Assembly: GCA_947643165.1 (NCBI GenBank)
Contig: CANRVB010000001.1
Span: forward strand, 62,001 to 126,000
DNA from: an uncultured Porphyromonadaceae bacterium
GTDB lineage: Bacteria > Bacteroidota > Bacteroidia > Bacteroidales > Muribaculaceae
Length of the DNA stretch: 64,000 nt
Direction: 5' to 3'
Positions 1 through 8,878 of this stretch are shown one piece after another. A program made the position numbers and the translations under genes. Positions within the stretch are counted from its first letter, which is position 1. Each line of letters starts with the position of its first letter. The notes beneath the pieces are model-generated. The model was not told the origin of the DNA. It saw only the letters and a list, made by a program, of their open reading frames with translations, and searched no databases.

Positions 1-106
1 CGGCAAAGTCGGCGACATCGATTTTCTCAATACCGCTGCTGCGGAAGTTATTGCCCATGCTCAGACCCAGCGCGTAGCTGATGCGATCAAGATTCTTTTC
101 TTCCAT
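1..106 (-). CDS. FKBP-type peptidyl-prolyl isomerase, N-terminal fragment (runs off the window)
   Basis: Minus strand from ATG at 106 reads MEEKNLDRISYALGLSMGNNFRSSGIEKIDVADFA, typical of the FKBP/Mip N-terminal domain; truncated by the window edge. Confidence 0.7.
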   Translation of the reverse strand, partial: MEEKNLDRISYALGLSMGNNFRSSGIEKIDVADFA

Positions 107-362
107 TTTATTTAATTGAAATTGAATAGGTTATGAACTTTACTGGGGCACAAGCGATGACCACGCAAAGTCTTTGCAAAGTTAGTCATTCTATTTCAGG
201 TAATTGACACTTTTTCTATAAAAAAGATTAATCAGGGGTCATTTATGCTTGCTCCTAAAGGGAACAACAAACGGGGAATGAGATAAGTTCAGGAGTAAAA
301 TCACATCATATCTATCTAACTAACAGCAAGTTAGTCCGAAGATCGGAAAAAGGACAAAACAG

Positions 363-393
363 TTGCACAGGCCAATTATTATATTTATCTTTG
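363..393 (+). promoter_or_regulatory. Putative Bacteroidetes promoter upstream of the 430 gene
   Basis: TTG (363-365), 20 nt, TATCTTTG (386-393); fits the -33 TTTG / -7 TAnnTTTG pattern. Confidence 0.5.
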
Positions 394-429
394 CAAACGC
401 TTGATTTATAACCACATAACACTTATACC

Positions 430-1674
430 ATGATAACCAAAGGTTGGACAATGATCGCCGTTACCGCGGCCATACTCGCGGGCGTGGGAATGACGGCTTC
501 GGCGGAAGTGACTCCGGACGCTTTTCCGGTGATCAAGAGCATGCGCAAAACCCTTGACCGGATAAAAACGGCGGAGTACGACATGACCGAATACATGTAT
601 CTGTCACCGGATGCCAAGCACTACATAAACAGCGAGCCATACAACTATACGGAGTGTTTTCTCGAAGGGGACACCACAGGAGTCAGCGTATATGCAGGCA
701 TGATGACTGACGGGACGTTTGACCGCGCATACGACGGAGAGCTGTCGTATTATTTCTTAGATCCGTTACTTAACATCCAGACCAATGAAATAGATGGCGA
801 GGTCAAGCCGCGCATGGCATATTTCGCACATGTAAGAGCCCTGTGCGACTACATGCTTGACTACGACAAACTGTCGGTATCGATGAGCGACGGCGGTGAC
901 CACTGGATAGTAGAGGCGGAGACAGAGGACCATCCCCAGATATCTTTCAGAGGGGGCAAGGCATACTCGGACCCACGTATGCCGATTCCCACCCGAGTGC
1001 ATTTCGTAACGAAAGTAGACAAATCGACAATGCTGCCAACAAGCACTTCCTATCTTACAGGTATGCCACTGCAGAAGATTGAGATGAGAGTGGAGAATGT
1101 GAAGATAAACGAAGCAGATCCGACAAAGGAGCTGATAACGTCGAAAATACCGGATATGCCGAGATATCCGAACCGAGAGTTCAGCATAGAGCGACGACGT
1201 GTAAATAACGAGCAGTTCAAATATGTATATGAGAATCCTCTGCCTACGGATACACTGAGAATGTCGGATGACTCGCAATATTCGCTGACCGGAACCGAGG
1301 GGAAGGTGAGAGTGATAGCTCTGATGTCGGTGAACTGCGGCGTATCGTCGTCGCTGTATCCTACGCTCAACAAGATCCGCGAGAAGTATGCGCCGGAGGA
1401 AGTAGAGGTGATAAGCGTACTGTCAGAGGGCGCCGGAGAACGGGAGGCCATAGAGGAGTATATGACCAAGGCCGGGCTGAAGGTCCCGCTGGCCCGCGAC
1501 AACGGCCGCTTCTACAAATATTTCGCGCCATCGAAATTATCGCCCATGACCATAGTGGCCGACCGCGAGGGGAACCGCAAGTTCCTGCAGATAGGCTTCA
1601 ACAACAAAAGCGAGGGATCGATCATAGGTGCCATAGAAAAATATCTGAACGATAGCGAACCGGAAGGCGAGTGA
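430..1674 (+). CDS. Secreted protein with C-terminal thioredoxin/TlpA-like domain
   Basis: Signal peptide; C-terminal fold resembles TlpA (VRVIALMSVNCGVSSSLYPTLNKIREKY) but has CxxS rather than CxxC. Confidence 0.6.
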   Translation: MITKGWTMIAVTAAILAGVGMTASAEVTPDAFPVIKSMRKTLDRIKTAEYDMTEYMYLSPDAKHYINSEPYNYTECFLEGDTTGVSVYAGMMTDGTFDRAYDGELSYYFLDPLLNIQTNEIDGEVKPRMAYFAHVRALCDYMLDYDKLSVSMSDGGDHWIVEAETEDHPQISFRGGKAYSDPRMPIPTRVHFVTKVDKSTMLPTSTSYLTGMPLQKIEMRVENVKINEADPTKELITSKIPDMPRYPNREFSIERRRVNNEQFKYVYENPLPTDTLRMSDDSQYSLTGTEGKVRVIALMSVNCGVSSSLYPTLNKIREKYAPEEVEVISVLSEGAGEREAIEEYMTKAGLKVPLARDNGRFYKYFAPSKLSPMTIVADREGNRKFLQIGFNNKSEGSIIGAIEKYLNDSEPEGE

Positions 1675-1729
1675 CCGTCAACGCGCAGTTATCTCTTTTA
1701 CCTGAGATTAGACCGGAGAGATCCGAAAA

Positions 1730-1761
1730 TTTGTATATTTCCTGAAAATTCAGTAATTTTG
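1730..1761 (+). promoter_or_regulatory. Putative gyrB promoter
   Basis: TTTG (1730-1733), 20 nt, TAATTTTG (1754-1761). Confidence 0.55.
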
Positions 1762-1764
1762 TTT

Positions 1765-1812
1765 GCTTTTTGGAGCCTGGAACGGGAATGCCGTATCCGG
1801 GCACCAAAAAGC
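1765..1812 (+). promoter_or_regulatory. Long stem-loop in the gyrB 5' leader
   Basis: GCTTTTTGGAGCCTGGAACGG-GAATG-CCGTATCCGGGCACCAAAAAGC; about 20 bp stem with one mismatch, one wobble and one bulge. Confidence 0.7.
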
Positions 1813-1843
1813 CAATCATAAGCAAATACTAAGCAGAAAATAT

Positions 1844-3778
1844 ATGTCAGAAGAAAGAGAAGAAGACTACGGCGCGTCGAGTATTCAGGTGCTCGAAGGT
1901 CTTGAGGCCGTGCGCAAGCGCCCGGCCATGTATATAGGCGATGTGAGTGCCAAAGGTCTACACCATCTTGTGTATGAGGTAGTGGACAATTCTATCGACG
2001 AAGCTTTGGCCGGATTTGCGACAACAGTCAACGTGATCATAAACGAGGATGACAGCATCACCGTGGTAGACAATGGCCGCGGTATACCTGTGGGCATGCA
2101 CGAGAAGGAGAAGAAGAGTGCGCTCGAGGTTGTGCTGACAGTGCTCCACGCGGGCGGCAAATTCAACAAATCGTCGTATAAGGTGTCGGGTGGTCTTCAT
2201 GGCGTAGGTGTAAGCTGTGTGAACGCCCTGTCGACATATCTGCGAGCCGAGGTGGCTCGCGACGGCCATATCTACATGCAGGAATACTCGTGCGGCAAAC
2301 CGACGAACGAGATGAAGATAATAGGCGAATGCGACCACACGGGCACCAAGATCACATTCAAGCCGGATGCGTCGATCTTCACCGTAACGGTGTATGACTA
2401 CTCGACGCTTGCCAACCGTCTGCGCGACCTGGCATTTCTGAATGCAGGCATCACGCTGACGCTGACAGACATGCGCGATAAAGACGCCGATGGCAACCCC
2501 CGCAGCGAGACTTTCTATTCGGCACAGGGCCTGAGGGAGTTCGTAGAGTATATCGACTCGAACAAGGAGAGCCTGATAGACGATGTGATCCATCTGAACA
2601 CAGAGCGTCAGGGCATCCCCGTCGAAGTGGCAATGACCTACAACAACACCTACAACGAGAATGTATATTCGTTTGTAAACAACATCAACACCATAGAGGG
2701 CGGCACACACCTGACAGGTTTCCGCCGCGGCCTGACCCAGACCCTCAAGAAATATGCAGAAGACAACAAGATGCTCGAGAAGGTCAAGATAGACATATCG
2801 AGCGATGACTTCCGCGAGGGACTGACAGCCGTAATCTCGGTGAAGGTGATGGAGCCTCAGTTTGAGGGCCAGACCAAGACGAAGCTCGGCAACAATGAGG
2901 TGATGGGCGCCGTACAGACAGCAGTGAGCGAGGCATTGCGCTACTATCTGGAGGAGCATCCGCGCCAGGCGAAGACTATAGTCGAGAAGGTAATCATAGC
3001 TGCCCAGGCACGTCATGCGGCCTATAACGCCCGCGTGAAGATACAGCGCAAATCACCGCTTGCCGGCGGTGGACTGCCCGGCAAACTGGCCGACTGCTCA
3101 AGCCGCACGGCCGAGGACTGCGAGCTGTTTCTGGTCGAGGGTGACTCTGCAGGCGGAACCGCCAAGCAGGGCCGCAACCGTACATTCCAAGCCATTCTGC
3201 CACTGCGAGGCAAGATCCTGAATGTGGAGAAGGCCATGGACCACAAGATATTTGACAACCAGGAGATCACCTCGCTGTTCCGCGCAATGCGCGTGACCAT
3301 CGGCACAGAGGATGACCCGAAGGAGGTAAACATATCGAAGATAGCCTATCACAAGATCATAATCATGACCGATGCGGATGTTGACGGCTCGCACATCGCT
3401 ACCCTGCTGATGACCTTCTTCTTCCGCAGAATGCGTCCGGTGATAGAGAACGGTTATCTGTATCTGGCCACTCCCCCGCTGTTCAAGTGCACACGCGGCA
3501 AGGTGGAGGAATACTGCTGGACAGAGGGCCAGGTACAGAAGTTCATCTCGCAATATGGCGACAAGACCAAGGTGCAGCGCTACAAGGGTCTCGGCGAAAT
3601 GAGCGCCGAGGAGCTTCGCGACACCACCATGGATCCGGAGAAGCGCCTTCTGAAGCAGGTGAACATAAGCGACGCCGCAGAGGCCGACCGCATATTCTCG
3701 ATGCTCATGGGTGAGGATGTGGCTCCGCGCCGCGACTTCATCGAAGCCAACGCCAACTACGCCAACATAGACGCCTGA
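1844..3778 (+). CDS. gyrB: DNA gyrase subunit B
   Basis: GLEAVRKRPAMYIGD, HHLVYEVVDNSIDEALAG, EGDSAGGTAKQGR, DADVDGSHI; start chosen at MSEEREEDYG. Confidence 0.97.
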   Translation: MSEEREEDYGASSIQVLEGLEAVRKRPAMYIGDVSAKGLHHLVYEVVDNSIDEALAGFATTVNVIINEDDSITVVDNGRGIPVGMHEKEKKSALEVVLTVLHAGGKFNKSSYKVSGGLHGVGVSCVNALSTYLRAEVARDGHIYMQEYSCGKPTNEMKIIGECDHTGTKITFKPDASIFTVTVYDYSTLANRLRDLAFLNAGITLTLTDMRDKDADGNPRSETFYSAQGLREFVEYIDSNKESLIDDVIHLNTERQGIPVEVAMTYNNTYNENVYSFVNNINTIEGGTHLTGFRRGLTQTLKKYAEDNKMLEKVKIDISSDDFREGLTAVISVKVMEPQFEGQTKTKLGNNEVMGAVQTAVSEALRYYLEEHPRQAKTIVEKVIIAAQARHAAYNARVKIQRKSPLAGGGLPGKLADCSSRTAEDCELFLVEGDSAGGTAKQGRNRTFQAILPLRGKILNVEKAMDHKIFDNQEITSLFRAMRVTIGTEDDPKEVNISKIAYHKIIIMTDADVDGSHIATLLMTFFFRRMRPVIENGYLYLATPPLFKCTRGKVEEYCWTEGQVQKFISQYGDKTKVQRYKGLGEMSAEELRDTTMDPEKRLLKQVNISDAAEADRIFSMLMGEDVAPRRDFIEANANYANIDA

Positions 3779-3916
3779 GGAACCGCCCCACACCGGGAGC
3801 GGAGCCGACATAACACACATGGCGGCGGAGCCGAACCATACGGCTCCGCCGTTTGTTACATAGAAAGATGCATTCTATCCTCTTCATCATCACTGACAAC
3901 TAAAATTCAATATATC

Positions 3917-6229
3917 ATGGCACGCAAAAACGCCACAAAGAAAACGCCGAAAGAAAAGCGCTTCGCATCAGACGAAAAAGAAGTGGCTTCGGCTCCCAAG
4001 TATACAAGTAAGGAATTACGTGAACGAATCAACGGATATATAGCCCAACAGCATAACAATACATTCAATCACAAGCAGGTAGCGTTTGCCATAAACGCTA
4101 CAGGCCAAACCTACCGCCGGGCCATAGAGGCGATCCTCGAAACAATGGCATTTGACGGCGACATAATAGAGGTGTCGCCCGGAACCTACAAAGCACCCGA
4201 ACGGAGCAATGTAACCACAGGCACATTCATACGCCGAAGCAACGGCAAGAACTCGGTAGTGACGGATCCGGACGGCGAGACCATATTCGTGGCCGAACGC
4301 AACAGCATGCACGCCCTGAACGGAGACAAGGTTAGGGTGATAGTAGCGGCACGCCGCAAGGGTGTGGAACCGGAGGCCGAGGTTATCGAGATAACCGAGG
4401 AGAAGGACCAGCGCTTCATAGGCACGCTGCATGTGGAAAAGCTGTATGCAACGCTTCAGACGGACTCGAAATATCTGGCGACAGATATAATAATACCGCG
4501 CAACAAGCTGAAAGGCGGCAAGACCGGCGACAAGGCCATAGTGAGAATAACGGACTGGCCAGACGAAGTGAAGTGTCCGACCGGCGAGGTGATAGACATA
4601 CTCGGCGCCACGGGCGACAACACGACGGAGATGCATGCCATACTGGCAGAATTCGGATTGCCATACCGGTATCCGAAGAATGTGGATGACGCGGCAAAGA
4701 AGATTGACGCGGGAATAACTCCGGCGGTGGTAGCCGAACGCAAGGATATGCGCGACGTGACAACATTCACGATAGACCCGAGGGACGCGAAGGACTTTGA
4801 CGACGCGCTGTCGTTCAGAAAGCTGAAGAACGGCAACTATGAGATAGGCGTACACATAGCCGACGTGACCCACTACGTGAAGCCTGACACCCTGCTGGAC
4901 CGCGAGGCACAGCAACGCGCCACCTCGGTATATCTGGTGGACCGCGTAGTGCCGATGCTGCCCGAGCATCTGAGCAACGGGATATGCTCGCTGCGCCCGG
5001 ACGAGGACAAGCTGACATTCTCGTGCATATTCGAGATGAACCAGAAGGCGGAGGTGCTGAAATCGGAGATATGCCGGACAGTGACCCGCTCGAACCGCCG
5101 CTTCACCTATGAGGAGGCGCAGGAGATAATAGAGACCGGCGAAGGTGAATACAAGGAGGAGATACTGACACTGAACGATCTGGCCAAACAGCTCCGCGCC
5201 AACAGATTCAACGAGGGATCAGTAGAATTTGAACGCGCCGAGGTGAGATTTGACATAGACGACAAGGGTCATCCGACAAGCGTGTTCTTCAAGGAGAGCA
5301 AGGAGGCCAACAAGCTCATAGAGGAGTTCATGCTTCTGGCCAACAAGACTGTGGCCACCTTCATTGGACGCCCGGCAGGGGGCAAGAAGCCGAAGGCATT
5401 CGTATATCGAGTGCATGACATGCCGGACCCGGGCAAGCTGGCCGATCTGTCGAAGATAGCACGCACATTCGGATTCAAGGTAAAAGAGACAGGATCGAGC
5501 CGCGAGGTGAACAGATCGATCAACAAGATGCTCGGTGACGTGAAGGGCCGCGGCGAAGAGAACTTCCTGTCGACACTGGCCATACGCTCGATGGCAAAGG
5601 CCATATACACCACCCAGAACATAGGGCACTACGGACTGGCATTCGACTACTACACCCACTTCACATCGCCGATACGCCGATATCCGGACATGATGGTACA
5701 CAGACTTCTGGACCGGTATCTGACCGGAGGCAGAAGCGTGAATGTGGCCAAGCTGGAGGATCAGTGCAAACACTCATCGAGCATGGAGCAACTGGCAGCG
5801 AACGCCGAACGCGCTTCGATAAAGTACAAGCAGGTGGAGTATATGTCGGACCATCTCGGGGAAGTGTATGAAGGGGTAGTGTCGGGAGTGACAGAGTGGG
5901 GCCTTTATGTAGAGCTTGACGAGAATATGTGCGAGGGACTTGTGCCGGTGCGCGATCTGCCAGGCGACTACTATGACTTTGATGAAAAGAACTACGCACT
6001 TGTAGGCAGAAGGACGGGCGTGCGCTACCGTCTCGGCGACAAGGTGAAGGTGCAGGTGGCCCGCTGCTCGCTGGAGCGCAAGCAACTTGACTTCGCACTG
6101 CTTGACGACAAGGGGAACCCGTATACGGACACCCGCCGTCCGGGAGAAGGCTCGCGCAGCCAGTCGAGCGGCAAGCAAAAACGCGGCAGCAAGAAGCGGA
6201 ATCCGAGCGGCCGGAAACGGTCGAAATAA
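3917..6229 (+). CDS. rnr: Ribonuclease R
   Basis: RNB domain (TIDPRDAKDFDDALS, HYGLAFDYYTHFTSPIRRYPDMMVHRLL), S1 domain, basic C-terminus. Confidence 0.95.
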   Translation: MARKNATKKTPKEKRFASDEKEVASAPKYTSKELRERINGYIAQQHNNTFNHKQVAFAINATGQTYRRAIEAILETMAFDGDIIEVSPGTYKAPERSNVTTGTFIRRSNGKNSVVTDPDGETIFVAERNSMHALNGDKVRVIVAARRKGVEPEAEVIEITEEKDQRFIGTLHVEKLYATLQTDSKYLATDIIIPRNKLKGGKTGDKAIVRITDWPDEVKCPTGEVIDILGATGDNTTEMHAILAEFGLPYRYPKNVDDAAKKIDAGITPAVVAERKDMRDVTTFTIDPRDAKDFDDALSFRKLKNGNYEIGVHIADVTHYVKPDTLLDREAQQRATSVYLVDRVVPMLPEHLSNGICSLRPDEDKLTFSCIFEMNQKAEVLKSEICRTVTRSNRRFTYEEAQEIIETGEGEYKEEILTLNDLAKQLRANRFNEGSVEFERAEVRFDIDDKGHPTSVFFKESKEANKLIEEFMLLANKTVATFIGRPAGGKKPKAFVYRVHDMPDPGKLADLSKIARTFGFKVKETGSSREVNRSINKMLGDVKGRGEENFLSTLAIRSMAKAIYTTQNIGHYGLAFDYYTHFTSPIRRYPDMMVHRLLDRYLTGGRSVNVAKLEDQCKHSSSMEQLAANAERASIKYKQVEYMSDHLGEVYEGVVSGVTEWGLYVELDENMCEGLVPVRDLPGDYYDFDEKNYALVGRRTGVRYRLGDKVKVQVARCSLERKQLDFALLDDKGNPYTDTRRPGEGSRSQSSGKQKRGSKKRNPSGRKRSK

Positions 6230-6237
6230 GAGGGCCG

Positions 6238-6588
6238 ATGGATACAGTAATAGAAGTAAACAGACTCCGGGTGTACGCCTATATAGGAGTAATGGAGCAG
6301 GAGGGCACAGTGGGCAATGACTTTGAGGTCACTGTGCACCTGCGATATCCTGTAGAAACGGACACAGACAGCATACTGCACACGGCCAACTATGCCGAAA
6401 TCATCGAGACGATAAAGGAGGTGATGAGGCGCAGATCGGCCCTGATAGAGCACGCCGCATTTGACCTGCAGCATGCGATAGCAAGCAAGTGGCCGCTATC
6501 GACGGGCGGAATGGTGAAAGTGGCCAAACTAATGCCTCCGGTAAGCAACGCGCAGCTGGAATCGGCCGCGGTGACTGTGAACTGGTAG
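6238..6588 (+). CDS. folB: Dihydroneopterin aldolase
   Basis: 116 aa; VNRLRVYAYIGVMEQEGTVGNDFEVTVHLRYP...NYAEIIETIKEVM pattern. Confidence 0.85.
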   Translation: MDTVIEVNRLRVYAYIGVMEQEGTVGNDFEVTVHLRYPVETDTDSILHTANYAEIIETIKEVMRRRSALIEHAAFDLQHAIASKWPLSTGGMVKVAKLMPPVSNAQLESAAVTVNW

Positions 6589-6619
6589 GGGATCAAAACC
6601 AATCAAAGAAAACACGAGC

Positions 6620-7378
6620 ATGAGAAAAGATATAATAGGAATAATACCGGCGCGGTATGCATCGTCGCGCTTTCCGGGCAAACCGCTTGCGGATATAGGC
6701 GGGATGACGATGATAGAGCGTGTGTACCGCCAGGCCTCGAAGGCAATAGACGAGGTAGTAGTGGCGACCGACGACGAGCGGATATATGACTGCGTGAAGG
6801 GGTTCGGCGGCCGGGTGGTAATGACATCGCCCAATCATCCGAGCGGCACGGACCGCTGTCATGAAGCGTACAAACAGAGCGGGTCGACGGCGGAAATAAT
6901 AATAAACATACAGGGCGACGAGCCATTTGTAGAGCCGGAGCAGATAGAATCGCTGTGCGACTGCTTCAAGGACAAAGAGGTGAAGCTGGCCACACTGGTG
7001 CGCAGGTTTGACAAGAGCAAAGGTTTCGAGGCTCTGTTCGACCCAAATCTTGTAAAGGTTGTGACGGATGAGAACGGCATGGCACTCTACTTCTCGCGAT
7101 CGGTGATACCGTATGTGCGTTCGTATCCGTGGCAGGAATGGCTCGACAGGGCAGCGTATCTGACACATGTGGGAATGTACGGCTACAGAGCCGAGACACT
7201 TGGCGAGATAATAAAACTGCCGCGATCGCCACTGGAAACAGCGGAATCGCTCGAGCAGCTACGCTGGCTACAGGCGGGCTACAGAATACAGACGGCAGTG
7301 ACAGAATATGACAACATAGGCATAGACACTCCAGAGGATCTGGAGGAAGCGCGTCGCCGCATAGCCAAGCTCGGTTGA
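6620..7378 (+). CDS. kdsB: 3-deoxy-manno-octulosonate cytidylyltransferase
   Basis: IGIIPARYASSRFPGKPLADIGGMTMIERVYRQA; NIQGDEPF; GIDTPEDLE. Confidence 0.95.
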   Translation: MRKDIIGIIPARYASSRFPGKPLADIGGMTMIERVYRQASKAIDEVVVATDDERIYDCVKGFGGRVVMTSPNHPSGTDRCHEAYKQSGSTAEIIINIQGDEPFVEPEQIESLCDCFKDKEVKLATLVRRFDKSKGFEALFDPNLVKVVTDENGMALYFSRSVIPYVRSYPWQEWLDRAAYLTHVGMYGYRAETLGEIIKLPRSPLETAESLEQLRWLQAGYRIQTAVTEYDNIGIDTPEDLEEARRRIAKLG

Positions 7379-7382
7379 GGAT

Positions 7383-8669
7383 ATGGGTCTGGACCGTAAA
7401 AGGATACCGGAAGTATTTCCGCTCCCGGAGCCCCATTTGCCGGGATGGGACAGCTACACGCTGGGAAACGGCGTGAAGATGACGGTGCTGCGCACAGACT
7501 GCGAGGCCGAGGTGTTCAGGATAACCACCGTGAGCGGCGGAGGCCGCGCGGAGGCGAGGACAGCGGGACTGGCGGGGCTGTACTCGACAATGCTTCAGGA
7601 AGGGAGCAGCAAGCACAGCGCGGCAGAGATAGCCGAGACACTGGAAAGCAACGGTGCGTGGCTGCAGAACAGTGTAAGCTCGCATCACTTCGTAAGCCAA
7701 CTGTATGGCCTGAACGTATCGGCCGCGGAGGTGGCGGGAGTGCTCGCTGAGATGATAAGCAGCCCGGTGTTTGACGAGGATATACTCCAGATAAGGCGCG
7801 AAAGCGCGGCACAGAATGCCGCGGTAGGACTGCGGAAGGTGTCGGTGAGGGCCAACAACGAGATAGCCGGAACAGTGTGGGGAAAGGGGCATCACAATGC
7901 CCAGATAAACACACCGGAGGCTATACGCGGGGTGACCGGAACGGAGCTGAGGGATTTCCACAAGAGGATTTTCACTCCGGCAGGGGTTTCGGTGTATCTG
8001 GCAGGTCATATAACGGATGAGCTGGAACGTATAGTGACGGACAGCTTCGGCAGCATAGCCGGAAACGGAAAGGAGCCATGCATAATCACGCCGGTGCCTC
8101 CAACGGCAAGTTGCGGTGATATAGTGAGACGCGTATGCCATGACGAGAGCAAGCAGGCGGCCATAAGGGTAGAGATACCGACGATAGGCCGCGAGCATCC
8201 GGACTATGAGATGCTGCGCATAGCTGTGACGGCGCTGGGCGGATATTTCGGGTCGAGGCTTATGACAAACCTGCGCGAGGAACGCGGACTGACCTACGGG
8301 ATATCGGCCGGACTGTCGGGATCGATAGACGGGGCGACGGTGTCGATAGAGACGGAATGCAGGGCCGAGGCTGCCGATGAGGCCGTGGAGCAGATAAGAC
8401 GGGAGATAGAGAATCTCGCCACCACGGCTCTGGAGAGCGAGGAAATGCACAGGCTGAGAGGGTATGCGATGAGCAGGCAGTCGTCGACGCTGGACTCGCC
8501 GTTCACAATAATAGATGTGGCGAAGAATATAGAGACGCTGCACACTCCGGAGGATTATTTCGAGAGGACCAACCGGGCTATCGCGGCAGCGACTCCTGAA
8601 AAGATAATGGAAATGGCGGCCAAATATGTGCGCCTGGAGAGGGCGGCTACTGTGATCGCCGCTCCATAA
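7383..8669 (+). CDS. M16-family (insulinase-like) peptidase homologue
   Basis: M16 architecture (GLAGLYSTMLQEGSSKHSAAEIAETLESNGAWL; NLREERGLTYGISA); canonical HxxEH replaced, suggesting a non-catalytic partner subunit. Confidence 0.75.
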   Translation: MGLDRKRIPEVFPLPEPHLPGWDSYTLGNGVKMTVLRTDCEAEVFRITTVSGGGRAEARTAGLAGLYSTMLQEGSSKHSAAEIAETLESNGAWLQNSVSSHHFVSQLYGLNVSAAEVAGVLAEMISSPVFDEDILQIRRESAAQNAAVGLRKVSVRANNEIAGTVWGKGHHNAQINTPEAIRGVTGTELRDFHKRIFTPAGVSVYLAGHITDELERIVTDSFGSIAGNGKEPCIITPVPPTASCGDIVRRVCHDESKQAAIRVEIPTIGREHPDYEMLRIAVTALGGYFGSRLMTNLREERGLTYGISAGLSGSIDGATVSIETECRAEAADEAVEQIRREIENLATTALESEEMHRLRGYAMSRQSSTLDSPFTIIDVAKNIETLHTPEDYFERTNRAIAAATPEKIMEMAAKYVRLERAATVIAAP

Positions 8670-8694
8670 GCGAGAAGGAGAGGACAAAATATCA

Positions 8695-8736
8695 CACAAA
8701 AATCCCCGGTCGAGATGTCGACCGGGGATTTTTGTG
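8695..8736. terminator. Bidirectional intrinsic terminator
   Basis: CACAAAAATCCCCGGTCGA-GATG-TCGACCGGGGATTTTTGTG; 19 bp perfect arms between the M16 gene and the tRNA. Confidence 0.85.
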
Positions 8737-8746
8737 CTTAAAGGAG

Positions 8747-8819
8747 AGCCGCGAGTGGGACTCGAACCCACGACCTTTTCGTTACGAATGAAATGCTCTA
8801 CCGACTGAGCTATTGCGGC
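8747..8819 (-). tRNA. tRNA-Thr(CGT)
   Basis: Minus strand GCCGCAATAGCTCAGTCGGTAGAGCATTTCATTCGTAACGAAAAGGTCGTGGGTTCGAGTCCCACTCGCGGCT folds as a cloverleaf with anticodon CGT; CCA not encoded. Confidence 0.9.
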
Positions 8820-8878
8820 TTAAGGAGCAGCCCGCCGGGCAAAAGGCCATCATTGGCGAGCTTGCGAGTGCAAAGGTA

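Noticed and set aside
766-1278. Antisense ORFs opposite housekeeping genes (for example 766-1278, 1958-3016, 6966-8771, 34207-35310)
   Set aside because: All lie opposite strong coding genes and have low-complexity, unrecognisable translations.
1763-1843. N-terminal extension of the gyrB ORF
   Set aside because: The extra residues come from the leader hairpin; the conserved GyrB start is MSEEREEDYG at 1844.
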